Below are positions 36,979 to 46,021 of a stretch of 64,000 nt of DNA, in pieces; the stretch's first letter is position 1; every line of letters starts with the position of its first letter. Location of the stretch: NCBI GenBank assembly GCA_025356095.1, contig JANXUR010000050.1, forward strand, positions 25,615 through 89,614, written 5' to 3'. This DNA comes from Acidobacteriaceae bacterium (GTDB taxonomy: Bacteria > Acidobacteriota > Terriglobia > Terriglobales > Acidobacteriaceae). A program made the position numbers and the translations under genes. The notes beneath the pieces were generated by a model. The model saw only the letters and a list, made by a program, of their open reading frames with translations, was not told the DNA's origin and ran no database searches.

Positions 36979-38226
36979 ATGCGGATGTTTGCCAATGTTG
37001 TACGTCAGTCGCTCGCTACGCTATGGGCGCACAAGCTACGGTCGTTTCTCACCATGTTCGGCATTGCGTGGGGAGTGGGTTCTCTGCTGCTGCTGGTTGG
37101 GCTGGGAGAAGGATTTCGCAGTGGACAAGAGCGCAATCTGGCCGAACTCGGCAAAGATATCATGTTCTGCTTCACCGGGCGGATTCCCGCCATCGAAGGC
37201 AGCCTTGAATCGGGAAAGCTCTACCACTTTTACTACGAAGACGTAGCTGCAGTGCGCGAGCGGGCGCACTATATCCGTAATATCTCCGCAGTACTGAACC
37301 GGCAAGATATTCGCGCGGTTAGCGACTATGGCTCGACCAATGGAGAAGTGTTTGGAATTGACGTGGCATACAACCAGATTCGCACTCTGCCCATAGGGGT
37401 GGGCCGCTGGCTCAACGATGGCGACAACACCGACGGGCGGCGCGTGGCCATCATTGGTAATGAGATGCTGAAGAATATGTTCCCCGACCGGCCCGCCGTG
37501 GGGAGCAGTATTCTGCTGAACGGCATCCGCTTTCAAGTGATTGGCGTACTGGCCAAGGTGGGCCGCGACGGGCAAAACGGTAGCAACAGCCGCATCTTTA
37601 TTCCCATTCGTACCATGCTAGAGAACTACCCCATGAAGGGGGAGGATGGCGAACGGGCAATTTCGTTCATCAACTACCAGCCGCTGACCCGCGACTTGCA
37701 TGAGCGCGCACAAGCGGAGCTGCACACCATCCTCGCGCAGCGGCATAACTTTGACCCCGCGTTGAAGGACGTTTTTGAGGATCGTGACACCATTGAAGGT
37801 TCACGCCGCGTGGCCAAGATTTTTGACGCCATGGATTGGTTTCTGGGTGTGGTGGGCATTGTGACGTTGGGACTCGGCGCGATTGGCGTGGTGAACATCA
37901 TGCTGGTATCGGTGGCCGAGCGCACGAAGGAGATTGGTCTGCGTAAGGCACTGGGTGCGACGCGGCGCGCCATTTTGACGCAGTTTTGCATTGAAGGCGC
38001 GTTTCTGGCGCTATTTAGCGGCGGATTTGGTTTGCTGATTACCGCAGGGTTCATGACACTGCTCGCGATGGTGCCCGCACCCGACGGATTTGATACGCCG
38101 CGGATTGTGCCCGCTTCGGCGGCAACGGCGATTCTGTCACTTGCGGCAGCGGGCGTAATAGCGGGGCTCTACCCGGCCCGCAAGGCGGCGATGATGGAAC
38201 CGGTGGAAGCGCTGCGCTCGGAATAG
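36979..38226 (+). CDS. MacB/FtsX-type ABC transporter permease (first of pair)
   Basis: Inner-membrane protein of 415 residues with the MacB layout: an N-terminal helix (LWAHKLRSFLTMFGIAWGVGSLLLLVGL), a large periplasmic core (about 45-270), then three helices of an FtsX domain (VVGIVTLGLGAIGVVNIMLVS, GFGLLITAGFMTLLA, ILSLAAAGVIAGLYPARKAA). These drive ATP-coupled mechanical work across the envelope rather than classic import. ATG at 36979 has AAGGA 7 bases upstream. It lacks its own ATPase domain, and no ATPase gene is next to it. It pairs with the next gene. Confidence 0.9.
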   Translation: MRMFANVVRQSLATLWAHKLRSFLTMFGIAWGVGSLLLLVGLGEGFRSGQERNLAELGKDIMFCFTGRIPAIEGSLESGKLYHFYYEDVAAVRERAHYIRNISAVLNRQDIRAVSDYGSTNGEVFGIDVAYNQIRTLPIGVGRWLNDGDNTDGRRVAIIGNEMLKNMFPDRPAVGSSILLNGIRFQVIGVLAKVGRDGQNGSNSRIFIPIRTMLENYPMKGEDGERAISFINYQPLTRDLHERAQAELHTILAQRHNFDPALKDVFEDRDTIEGSRRVAKIFDAMDWFLGVVGIVTLGLGAIGVVNIMLVSVAERTKEIGLRKALGATRRAILTQFCIEGAFLALFSGGFGLLITAGFMTLLAMVPAPDGFDTPRIVPASAATAILSLAAAGVIAGLYPARKAAMMEPVEALRSE

Positions 38227-38264
38227 TTTATTGCACGTCTGTGGAACCACGAAAGGAAAGCACC

Positions 38265-39503
38265 ATGCTGAACGACATTTTCGCGCAGGCTTACGCTGCA
38301 CTCAAGCACAACAAGAGCCGCAGCCTTTTGACTATGCTCGGCATGGCGTGGGGCATCGCCACCGTGGTGCTGCTGCTGGCTTATGGTGCGGGCTTTGAGC
38401 GCGCGCTGATGTCGGCCTTTGAGTCTTTCGCGGGGCAGATTGTGGGTGTTTTCCCGGGGCGCACCTCGTTGCAGGCGGGCGGCACCAAGGCAGGTACTGA
38501 GATTCACTTTACCGCCGATGATATAGACCATCTCCGCGCGGAAGTGCCAGAGATTAGAACAGTCTCTCCGCAGGCAGACAAGCAATCCACCGTCAGCTAT
38601 GGCGATCGCGCCAAGAGTTACTCGGTGACAGGATCGTATGCGACTTACTTTGACATCCGTCATGCCCACATCGGAGAAGGTAGCCTATTTACCTCTGCCG
38701 ACGACGATGCACACAATCGCGTGGCCGTACTAGGATTCGACGTAAAGCGTAAGCTATTCTCTGGCCAGAACGCGCTGGGACAGACCGTTCGCATTGATGG
38801 CATCTCCTACGTGGTCGTGGGAATTTTGAAGCACACACTGAGCAACGGCGATAACAACCTTGACCAGAGCGTATTTATCCCCTTTAGCGCTATGAGCGAC
38901 CTGCGCGATATCTTCCACTTTGATGGCTTGTGGATTAACTACGAAGGTCAGCACGAGCAGGTGGCGCAGGCCGTGCGCAACTCCATGGCCGTTCACCATA
39001 ACTTCGACCCCAAGGATAGGCGCGCGGTGTTCGTGTTCGACGCTATTGGTGACATGGCCGACTTACAAGCCATTACCGTCGGCATCAAGGTGTTGCTGGG
39101 ATTTATCGGGCTGCTGACGCTTGGCATCGGTGGTGTAGGACTGATGAACATCATGCTGGTGTCAGTCACGCAGCGGACGCGCGAGATTGGAGTGGAAAAG
39201 GCGCTGGGGGCGCGGCGCTGGCATATCCTGGTGCAATTCTTGTCAGAAGCAATGGTGATAACAGTGATTGGTGGCGTAGCGGGAGTAATACTCGCCTACT
39301 TAGTAAGTTGGTCAGTCGGCTCACTCACGCTGTGGAGTGCCTTTATTGAAGATGCCAGCGAAGGTGACATCCACCTGAAGGTAGATGCTGCGATTCTGTT
39401 GTGGTCTACGGGGATTTTGGGAATCGTTGGACTGGTAAGTGGGATGATCCCGGCCATCAAGGCCAGCGGGCTGAATCCGATCGAGGCGCTGCGCTACGAA
39501 TAG
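38265..39503 (+). CDS. MacB/FtsX-type ABC transporter permease (second of pair)
   Basis: A 412-residue paralogue of the preceding permease, 38 bases downstream in the same operon. It has the same N-terminal helix (AALKHNKSRSLLTMLGMAWGIATVVLLL), MacB-type periplasmic core and C-terminal FtsX helices (LLGFIGLLTLGIGGVGLMNIML, and GMIPAIKASGLNPIEALRYE at the end). AAGGAAAG lies before ATG 38265. The two probably form a heterodimer served by an ATPase encoded elsewhere. Exported substrate unknown. Confidence 0.9.
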   Translation: MLNDIFAQAYAALKHNKSRSLLTMLGMAWGIATVVLLLAYGAGFERALMSAFESFAGQIVGVFPGRTSLQAGGTKAGTEIHFTADDIDHLRAEVPEIRTVSPQADKQSTVSYGDRAKSYSVTGSYATYFDIRHAHIGEGSLFTSADDDAHNRVAVLGFDVKRKLFSGQNALGQTVRIDGISYVVVGILKHTLSNGDNNLDQSVFIPFSAMSDLRDIFHFDGLWINYEGQHEQVAQAVRNSMAVHHNFDPKDRRAVFVFDAIGDMADLQAITVGIKVLLGFIGLLTLGIGGVGLMNIMLVSVTQRTREIGVEKALGARRWHILVQFLSEAMVITVIGGVAGVILAYLVSWSVGSLTLWSAFIEDASEGDIHLKVDAAILLWSTGILGIVGLVSGMIPAIKASGLNPIEALRYE

Positions 39504-39504
39504 A

Positions 39505-39540
39505 GTGAGGCCGGAGTAATCCAGAGTAGTCCGGCCTCAC
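39505..39540. terminator. Two-way hairpin between convergent permease and M1-like genes
   Basis: Perfect 11-base-pair arms GTGAGGCCGGA (39505-39515) and its complement (39530-39540), directly after the permease stop. No T tract is present. The convergent layout suits a shared terminator. Confidence 0.65.
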
Positions 39541-39543
39541 AGT

Positions 39544-39559
39544 TCGCTAGAAATAGCGA
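39544..39559 (+). other. Small GAAA-tetraloop hairpin
   Basis: TCGCTA and TAGCGA pair around a GAAA (GNRA) loop in plus-strand RNA, 3 bases after the larger hairpin and 3 bases before the end of the M1-like gene. It may help 3'-end formation or stability. Confidence 0.5.
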
Positions 39560-39561
39560 CG

Positions 39562-41658
39562 CTAGTTAGTCTCTTCTTTCGCCTTCTCGTACGCCTTCTC
39601 AAGATACTTGCGGGCTTCGTCCATGGCGCCTTGCGAGTTATCGTTGGTTTGCAGGGCTTGGCGATATTCATTGATGGCGCGTTCGCGCTGGCCGGTTACG
39701 TCAAATATCTTGCCTAACTGTACGTGGGCCCATACTTCAGTCCACTTGGGCTGCCCATCTCCGTTCAATGCCTCACGATAGGCGTTAGCGGCTGATTGAT
39801 AGTTCTTCTGCAAGAAGAAGACTTCCGCGATGCGATAGTGGGCCAGCGAGCTATTGTGGTTTACGTCGAGCGCGGCCTGGAACTCCTTTAGCGCCTCACT
39901 GAGTTCACCTTGCTGCACCAGCGCCTGACCGCGCAGAATCGAAGTGCGTTGCTTCAGGTCGCCTGAGTTTTTCAGCACCCGATTGTCTGGGTCAATTACG
40001 ATGCGGCGGGGACGTCCGAAGGTTTCCACCACGAATGGGGAGTTAGTGCCCACTACATCAATGCGCTGCGATTCGGTCTTGCCGTCGGTATCAATGCGTA
40101 ACTGCACTGGCATCCGGAATAAGTCGAGATCTTGCTGTATCTCGCCAACGGTGCGGAAGCCTTTTTGTGCACGATACACAGTATATTTCTGCTTGAAGTC
40201 TGGCGCGCCGGTGGAATCCAGCCATTGCGAAAAGAACCAAGTAAGTTTTTCTGGCTCATTCTTCTCAGCATACTTCTCAAAGTCATCTACATTGGCGCTC
40301 TTGCCGATGTGGGCGCTGGTAAAGTCTTTCATTACAAAGTCGAACTTGGTATCGCCGAGTACCCAGCGCAACATATGCAGTACCATGCCACCCTTGTCCA
40401 TTGCCAAAGCCTGGAATTCAGGCGACCATTGGTCAAGTTTACTCAGGCTAGAGAGCGGCACGGTGTCATAGGCTAGCGCGCCGACTGACATATCTTTTAC
40501 GGCCTCGCTGAGCGCGGATTCACCCGCGGCATTTTCCAGATATCGGGCTTCTGCGTAACGTGAGAATCCATCGGCAATCCACCAGTCGTTGCGGGTTGCG
40601 GGACTGACCGAATTACCAAACCACTGGTGCGCGATGGCGTTGGCCAGCAAGCGGTAGTTGGTCTTTTCGCTAACGTTGCGCGACGAGATGAACGCCATCT
40701 CTTGCGACCAACCGCTCGGCAACGAGTCGTCGGGGATTTCTACCACGCGAAGCGTTTGGCCCAGCGGACCGTAGAGCGAGGTGAAGAACTCTTGTTCCTT
40801 TTGCGCGGTTTCTCCGTAGGCAATGGCGAGTCCGGCGTGAGCGGGCTTAAAGAAAACCTGCACGTTCTGGACTTTGGTTTCTTGAAACTGTCCGGCGATG
40901 ATGGTGCCGGGGAAGCCAGCTTTGGTGGAAACGAACGTGAAGGTTTTGGTCGGGAAGCCGGGAGTGGCGGGCGCAGCAGTTGGTGCGGGCCCGGTCGGTT
41001 TAGGGGCCTTTGCTACGCGCGTCGTCAACAACGGTGCGGCAGCAGTGGGCGCAGCCGTTGCAGCGCCACCCACCGTGGTTTGCCCGCTGCCAATGGCGGT
41101 GAGAAATGCGGGCAAGGTTACTTTGATCGTCGAGGTAAAACGATTGGTGCCGTATCCGCTTACCGGGAACCAACGGCCTGCATAAAGCAAGTAGGTCGTA
41201 TCCTCTGCGACGTAGGCGAGCTTCAGGCCCGGAACCGGGCTGTCGTCGGCGCTATCGAGTGAGCCTTCATACTCAAAGGTCATTGTGGTCTGCTGCCCCT
41301 TGGGCAAGGTCGCAGGCAAGGAGATGCGCACGGTGGAGTCTTGTGTGACACGCTCCGCCGAAAGTACCGCGCCCGTTGCATCCGTGACTCTTGTGGGCCG
41401 CAACGCGTTATTCAATTCGAAAACGGCGATGTTCAAATCTTCCATCGCGGTGAACTTGACCTTAGCCGTGGCCTGTAACTTGTGGGCGCGGGGTGTAAGA
41501 AAGGCGTCAATTTGGTAATCGTCCACGCGCAGGCGGATCCGGTCCGCGGCGTGGGCTGGTATCGCAAGCAGCACCAAGGCAACGGCAACAATCGTAGCCA
41601 GAGTGGTGCGCAAGTGCAGGGCGCGCGAAGTGGGTGAACTCAAAGCAAAGCGAATCAT
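39562..41658 (-). CDS. M1 aminopeptidase-like TPR protein lacking the zinc site
   Basis: Exported 698-residue protein. After a signal peptide (ends PAHA) comes an M1-type N-terminal beta domain, then a region aligned with the gluzincin core. There HExxH reads NAIAH (N340-H344), and the third ligand, normally glutamate 19 residues after the second histidine, is aspartate (D363 in WWIADGFSRYAE). The catalytic glutamate is alanine 341. Flanking HQWFGN and NDWW are intact, so the fold is retained but classical zinc peptidase activity should be absent. The C-terminus carries tetratricopeptide repeats (about 590-690; LVQQGELSEALKEFQAAL). It lies 71 bases downstream of lpxB on the same strand. Possibly a binding or scaffold protein. 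Confidence 0.88.
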   Translation of the reverse strand: MIRFALSSPTSRALHLRTTLATIVAVALVLLAIPAHAADRIRLRVDDYQIDAFLTPRAHKLQATAKVKFTAMEDLNIAVFELNNALRPTRVTDATGAVLSAERVTQDSTVRISLPATLPKGQQTTMTFEYEGSLDSADDSPVPGLKLAYVAEDTTYLLYAGRWFPVSGYGTNRFTSTIKVTLPAFLTAIGSGQTTVGGAATAAPTAAAPLLTTRVAKAPKPTGPAPTAAPATPGFPTKTFTFVSTKAGFPGTIIAGQFQETKVQNVQVFFKPAHAGLAIAYGETAQKEQEFFTSLYGPLGQTLRVVEIPDDSLPSGWSQEMAFISSRNVSEKTNYRLLANAIAHQWFGNSVSPATRNDWWIADGFSRYAEARYLENAAGESALSEAVKDMSVGALAYDTVPLSSLSKLDQWSPEFQALAMDKGGMVLHMLRWVLGDTKFDFVMKDFTSAHIGKSANVDDFEKYAEKNEPEKLTWFFSQWLDSTGAPDFKQKYTVYRAQKGFRTVGEIQQDLDLFRMPVQLRIDTDGKTESQRIDVVGTNSPFVVETFGRPRRIVIDPDNRVLKNSGDLKQRTSILRGQALVQQGELSEALKEFQAALDVNHNSSLAHYRIAEVFFLQKNYQSAANAYREALNGDGQPKWTEVWAHVQLGKIFDVTGQRERAINEYRQALQTNDNSQGAMDEARKYLEKAYEKAKEETN

Positions 41659-41729
41659 CCGGGCAGGGATCTCCTCGAAGCTATCTCTTCCATTTTAGAC
41701 GCAGTCGGCCCGGAAATAGATGTGTGGGG

Positions 41730-42887
41730 TTAGCGACGCGGCAAAAGCGCCAAAACCGCTTCTGCCGCGCGGTCGGCGGGTGACACGCCCGCATGCACGC
41801 CCGCACCCAGCCTGCTGCGTACTTCGGCTAAGCCATCGAGCATCGTGCTCCGCGCCGTGCCATCGGCTAGAATCCTGCCAAGGGCCTCCACCGCTTTGGC
41901 GGAAGTGAGCTGATCTTGCACCAACTCGGGCACCACTTGGCGTCCCGCGATCAGGTTCACCATGGCGTAATGCGGAAGTTTCACCAGATGGCGACCGATT
42001 CGCCAGCTTAAGGGCGCGACCCTGTAGACCATGATGAATGGTGAGTTCATCAGTGCGGCCTCCACTGTTGCCGTGCCGCTGGCGACGACGCTCGCCCGCG
42101 CGTGCGCCAGCGAAGCCAGGGGGTCGTTGGTAAGGGTGATGCGGGCCGAGTGACCCGAAGACGCGGAGAGGAGAGACTGAATCCATACGCGGTCAAGCGT
42201 CGGTGCCACCGGAAGCAGGAATTCGTAGCCATCGCCGAGCTGCCCGGCGGCCTCCAGTAGCGTGGGTAGAATCATCCGCACTTCCTTGCGGCGGCTACCC
42301 GGCATCAACGTGATCCACGGCTTGGCTATATCTAGGCCATATTCGCGCGCCATTTGCTCGCGCGAAATGGCGGGCGGCTGGAGCCCGGCCAGTGGATGCC
42401 CCACAAACTCCGCGTTCACGCCGCGCTCGCGATAGAACTGCTCTTCAAAGGGGAAGATGACGAGAGCCTTGTTCACATACTGTCGCAGATATTTGACGCG
42501 TCCTTGCCGCCAAGCCCAAAATTGCGGACAAACGTAGTAGACCACCGGAATGCCGCGACGGTGCATTTGGCGGGCGACGCGCCAATTAAAGGCGGGCGCA
42601 TCAATTACCACTGCTACACCGGGTTGGCGGCGGTCGGCTTCGGCGATCAGCTTCTGGTACAGGCCCCAGATTTTTGGCAGGTGCTGCAGAATCTCGGTGA
42701 TACCTACTACGGAGAGATCGCGCGCGTCTAAAGTGATCTCGCATCCCGCAGCGCGCATGCGCTCACCGCCCGCACCAAAAAACCGCAGCGAGGGGTCTCG
42801 CCGCCGCAGGGCTTCGATCAGCTCCGCGCCATAGCGCTCACCGGAAGCTTCACCAGCGGAGATCAGGATGGACTGGGGCATTGGCAT
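41730..42887 (-). CDS. lpxB: Lipid-A-disaccharide synthase
   Basis: Inner-membrane-associated GT19 glycosyltransferase joining UDP-diacylglucosamine and lipid X to make the lipid A disaccharide. The 386-residue protein begins with the typical ILISAGEASGERYGAELIEALRRRDP and has FFGAGGERM, GHPLAGLQPP, LMPGSRRKEV, the ASGTATVEAAL loop and FIMVYRV. ATG 42887 is chosen (a second ATG lies two codons later); no clear ribosome site is visible. Neighbouring lpx genes are absent. It shows that the host has a lipid-A-type outer membrane. Confidence 0.94.
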   Translation of the reverse strand: MPMPQSILISAGEASGERYGAELIEALRRRDPSLRFFGAGGERMRAAGCEITLDARDLSVVGITEILQHLPKIWGLYQKLIAEADRRQPGVAVVIDAPAFNWRVARQMHRRGIPVVYYVCPQFWAWRQGRVKYLRQYVNKALVIFPFEEQFYRERGVNAEFVGHPLAGLQPPAISREQMAREYGLDIAKPWITLMPGSRRKEVRMILPTLLEAAGQLGDGYEFLLPVAPTLDRVWIQSLLSASSGHSARITLTNDPLASLAHARASVVASGTATVEAALMNSPFIMVYRVAPLSWRIGRHLVKLPHYAMVNLIAGRQVVPELVQDQLTSAKAVEALGRILADGTARSTMLDGLAEVRSRLGAGVHAGVSPADRAAEAVLALLPRR

Positions 42888-43055
42888 GGTTGATGGTAGT
42901 GGTTTTGCGGTTGGAAGGAAATGGTGCAACTGGCGAGTTGGCGGGATAGTGGATATTCCTCGTAGCAAGTTCGGGTGGCGCTGCTGCCGAAGTTGCTACG
43001 TTCAGATTGATCTAGTCAAAGATATCCCGAGCACCGTGTCCTCTGCAGGGCTTGC

Positions 43056-44819
43056 CTACTTTACCTCGTACACCACCGCTTCGTACGGCCGCAGCTTGCC
43101 GTCCGCAGAGGGCTTGCCGTAGTTGCCGACCAGCAGCGTAGCCTTCTTCAGACTGGTGCCGGTATTGGCGCTAGCCGTGGTGTTATGGAAGTTCAACATC
43201 ACCAGCAGCTTTTTGCCATCCAGCTCGCGGGAATAAGAGTAGATATCTGGATTGGCTTCATCCAGTAGCGTGTACTTACCGTAAACGAGTGCGGGAGTGC
43301 TCTTGCGCAGCGCCACAAGTTTGCGGAAGTAGTTCAGGCAACTATTGGGGTCTTTCTCCTCGGCAGCGACGTTCACCGTGCTGTGGTTGGGGTTGACCTT
43401 GAGCCAAGGCGTGCCCGTCGTGAACCCTGCGTTCGACGAATCATCCCACTGGAAGGGGGTGCGGCCATTGTCACGGGCGGAGATCTTGTGCCCCTCCAGC
43501 AGTGCGGCTGCGCCAGCGTTGTCACCGCGCTGCAGGGCACCCTTGTACCAGTTGATGGTTTCCAGATCGCGATAGTCTTCGATCTTGTCGAACTTGATGT
43601 TGGTCATGCCCAGCTCGTCGCCCATGTAGTAATACGGCGTGGCGCGCATGGTGAGCAGGAAGGTGGTCAGCATCTTGGAAGAGTAGACGCGGAATTCGGG
43701 CGCGTCGTTGCCCCAGCGCGTGGTCATGCGTGGCTGGTCGTGGTTGCCAAGGTAAATGGTGCCCCAGCCCTTTTCTTCAAAGGTGGCGTCCCACTTGCTG
43801 TAGATCTTCTTCATCTCCGGCAGACTCCAACCCTTAGGGTCGGGAATCTTGTGCGACCCCTTTAAGTAGCCGAAGTCGGTGCCTTCAAAGTGGTAGATCA
43901 TGTTCAGCTCTTTGCGTTCGGGATCCACGAAGTTGTGCACGTCCACCGAATCCACACCCGGGCCTTCGCCCACGCTCATGGAGTCATACTTGCTAAACAC
44001 TTGAGCGTTCATCTCCCGCACATATTCGTGCAGGTGTGGACCTTGTTCGTAAAAGCGCACAAAGTCGCCATGATACTTCTCTGGCAGCGGCGGGTAGGTG
44101 GTGTCTTTCGAGATGAACGGCAGCACGTCAATACGGAAGCCGTCCACGCCCTTGTCGAACCAGAAGCGCATCATGGAGTACATCTCCTGGCGCAGCTTCG
44201 GATTTTCCCAGTTCAGGTCAGGCTGCTTCACCGAAAAGATATGCAAGTAGTAAGAGTTGGTGGGAGCATCATAGTGCCAGGCATCGCTGTTGATGTCGAA
44301 AAAGCTGAAGCGCGCCGGGGGCTTACCTTTTTCGGCGGGCCACCAATGGTAGTAGTTGCGGTAGGGATTGTCGCGGGAGCTGCGCGCCTGCTTGAACCAC
44401 TCATGCTCGTCGCTGCTGTGGTTGGGGACAAGATCCAGCACCAGCTTGAGGCCGCGCTCGTGCATTCCTTTGACCATGGCGTCGAAGTCTTCCATGGAGC
44501 CGAAGTCTTTCATGATGGCGCGGTAGTCGCTTACGTCGTAGCCATTATCGTCATTGGGCGAGGCGAAGATCGGATTCAGCCAAATCACGTCCACGCCAAG
44601 GCTTTTCACATAGTCGAGCTTGCTGATGATGCCCTTCAAGTCCCCGACGCCGTCGCCGTTGGTGTCCTGAAACGAGCGGGGATAGATCTGATAGACGACT
44701 GCTTCCTTCCACCACTTGCGATCGGTGCTGGAAGAAGTTGGAGCGGCGGGTGCCTGTGCGCTCCAGGCCAAAGCGCTAAGAACGAGCATTGCGACTGCCA
44801 GCAGATACAGAGCCTTCAT
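43056..44819 (-). CDS. Exported alpha-glucosidase of family GH13
   Basis: Periplasmic or secreted alpha-glucosidase/oligo-1,6-glucosidase-type enzyme, 587 residues with signal peptide (1-22). Catalytic barrel motifs: VDVIWLNPIFASPNDDNGYD, LDLVPNHSS (131-135), GFRIDVLPF with nucleophile D231, MSVGEGPG with acid/base E285, and YLGNHDQPR with D361. A C-terminal beta domain follows. GAGG lies 7 bases before the ATG. The wide intergenic space to lpxB (168 bases) leaves co-transcription open. Substrate preference (alpha-1,4 or alpha-1,6, trehalose) cannot be fixed. Confidence 0.92.
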   Translation of the reverse strand: MKALYLLAVAMLVLSALAWSAQAPAAPTSSSTDRKWWKEAVVYQIYPRSFQDTNGDGVGDLKGIISKLDYVKSLGVDVIWLNPIFASPNDDNGYDVSDYRAIMKDFGSMEDFDAMVKGMHERGLKLVLDLVPNHSSDEHEWFKQARSSRDNPYRNYYHWWPAEKGKPPARFSFFDINSDAWHYDAPTNSYYLHIFSVKQPDLNWENPKLRQEMYSMMRFWFDKGVDGFRIDVLPFISKDTTYPPLPEKYHGDFVRFYEQGPHLHEYVREMNAQVFSKYDSMSVGEGPGVDSVDVHNFVDPERKELNMIYHFEGTDFGYLKGSHKIPDPKGWSLPEMKKIYSKWDATFEEKGWGTIYLGNHDQPRMTTRWGNDAPEFRVYSSKMLTTFLLTMRATPYYYMGDELGMTNIKFDKIEDYRDLETINWYKGALQRGDNAGAAALLEGHKISARDNGRTPFQWDDSSNAGFTTGTPWLKVNPNHSTVNVAAEEKDPNSCLNYFRKLVALRKSTPALVYGKYTLLDEANPDIYSYSRELDGKKLLVMLNFHNTTASANTGTSLKKATLLVGNYGKPSADGKLRPYEAVVYEVK

Positions 44820-45002
44820 GCTGTGCCTCTTTCAGACGTCAAGTTGCATACGAGCCGAGTTTACGTGTGGGCGCGCATTGGGTGCAACCACCCCCGCAAA
44901 GCTGATAGCACAGATCGAGAGGCGGGCGGTCAGGGGTTAGTCTGCGGGTTGTGGAGGCGTGCCGCCACAAAAATTGCGCCAAACCCGTACTATATAGAGG
45001 TG

Positions 45003-45962
45003 ATGATGCCTAAAAACAACCAATCCCTAATCTCCACTCTGGCAGTGACTGTCTTGGCCTGCGGCCTGATGGCCGCTGTGCCAGCCCAAAGCCAGACCGG
45101 CTCTCCCACCCCTGCCGCCAAGGCGACCACCACAACTCCAGCGGCGAAAAAAGCTACCACCACGGCCAAGCCCGCAGGCACCGCAACCACTGCAAAAAAG
45201 GCTAGCGCAGCTCCGGGAGTTGTCTTGAAAACACAAGCTGAAAAAAATTCCTATGCCTTGGGCGCGAACATCGGCAGCGGCATCAAGGGCCAGTCCATCA
45301 AGGTGAATCCGGAGTTGGTGGCGCACGGTTTGAAGGACGCACTGAGCGGCTCTAAGATGGCGCTGACCGAAGCGGAAATCAAGCAGGCGCTGACCGATCT
45401 GCAAACCAGCATGCGCAAGAAGCAGGAAGACGAGAGCAAAATGATGGGTAGCAAGAACAAGGCGGAAGGCGAAGCCTTTCTTGCTGCCAACAAGGCGAAA
45501 GCAGGCGTGGTTACGCTGCCCAGCGGCTTGCAATACAAAATTATTACGGCTGGTACTGGCCCGAAGCCTACCACCGCCGACACGGTCGAGTGCAACTATC
45601 GCGGTACCTTAATCAATGGCAAGGAGTTTGATAGCTCCTACGCGCGCAAGGAGACGGTGAAGTTTCCGGTGAGCGGTGTGATTAAAGGCTGGACCGAGGC
45701 GCTGCAGTTGATGCCGGTTGGCTCCAAGTGGCAGTTGTTTATCCCCGCCAGCCTCGCCTACGGGCCGGGCGGCAATCGCGGCATTGAGCCAGAATCTACC
45801 CTTATCTTCGACGTTGAACTGGTCAGCATCGTGGCCAAAGAACCAAAGGCCGAAGAGAAGAAGATGGATGAGATGAAGGACATGAAAGACATGAAGTCTG
45901 ACGACATGAAAAAAGTGGACGAGAAGAAGCCAGACATGCCGAAAAGCGACACCCCGAAATAA
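45003..45962 (+). CDS. FKBP-type peptidyl-prolyl isomerase, exported (FkpA/Mip-like)
   Basis: Periplasmic folding isomerase of 319 residues: signal peptide (about 1-31), a Thr/Ala/Lys-rich linker (about 32-75), an FKBP N-terminal dimerisation helix region (about 80-170; KNSYALGANIGSGIKGQ), the FKBP domain (about 175-280; PSGLQYKIITAGTG, GKEFDSSY, VIKGWTEALQLMPVGSKW, LIFDVELV) and a 40-residue charged tail of repeated Lys-Asp-Met. ATG at 45003 follows AGAGGTG closely; the second ATG at 45006 fits the spacing better. A perfect terminator follows. Strong call. Confidence 0.93.
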   Translation: MMPKNNQSLISTLAVTVLACGLMAAVPAQSQTGSPTPAAKATTTTPAAKKATTTAKPAGTATTAKKASAAPGVVLKTQAEKNSYALGANIGSGIKGQSIKVNPELVAHGLKDALSGSKMALTEAEIKQALTDLQTSMRKKQEDESKMMGSKNKAEGEAFLAANKAKAGVVTLPSGLQYKIITAGTGPKPTTADTVECNYRGTLINGKEFDSSYARKETVKFPVSGVIKGWTEALQLMPVGSKWQLFIPASLAYGPGGNRGIEPESTLIFDVELVSIVAKEPKAEEKKMDEMKDMKDMKSDDMKKVDEKKPDMPKSDTPK

Positions 45963-45982
45963 CTTCTTGGACCTAGTACGAG

Positions 45983-46017
45983 AAAACGCCGCACCCCGAG
46001 ACTGGGTGCGGCGTTTT
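45983..46017. terminator. Bidirectional intrinsic terminator between FKBP and oxidase genes
   Basis: Perfect 14-base-pair stem (45983-45996 with 46004-46017), loop CGAGACT, with TTTTT at the plus-strand end and AAAA at the other. It serves both convergent genes. Confidence 0.92.
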
Positions 46018-46021
46018 TGCT

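Noticed and set aside
43890..45002. Upstream extension of the FKBP reading frame
   Set aside because: The added about 370 residues run antisense through the GH13 gene; a signal peptide starts at 45003.
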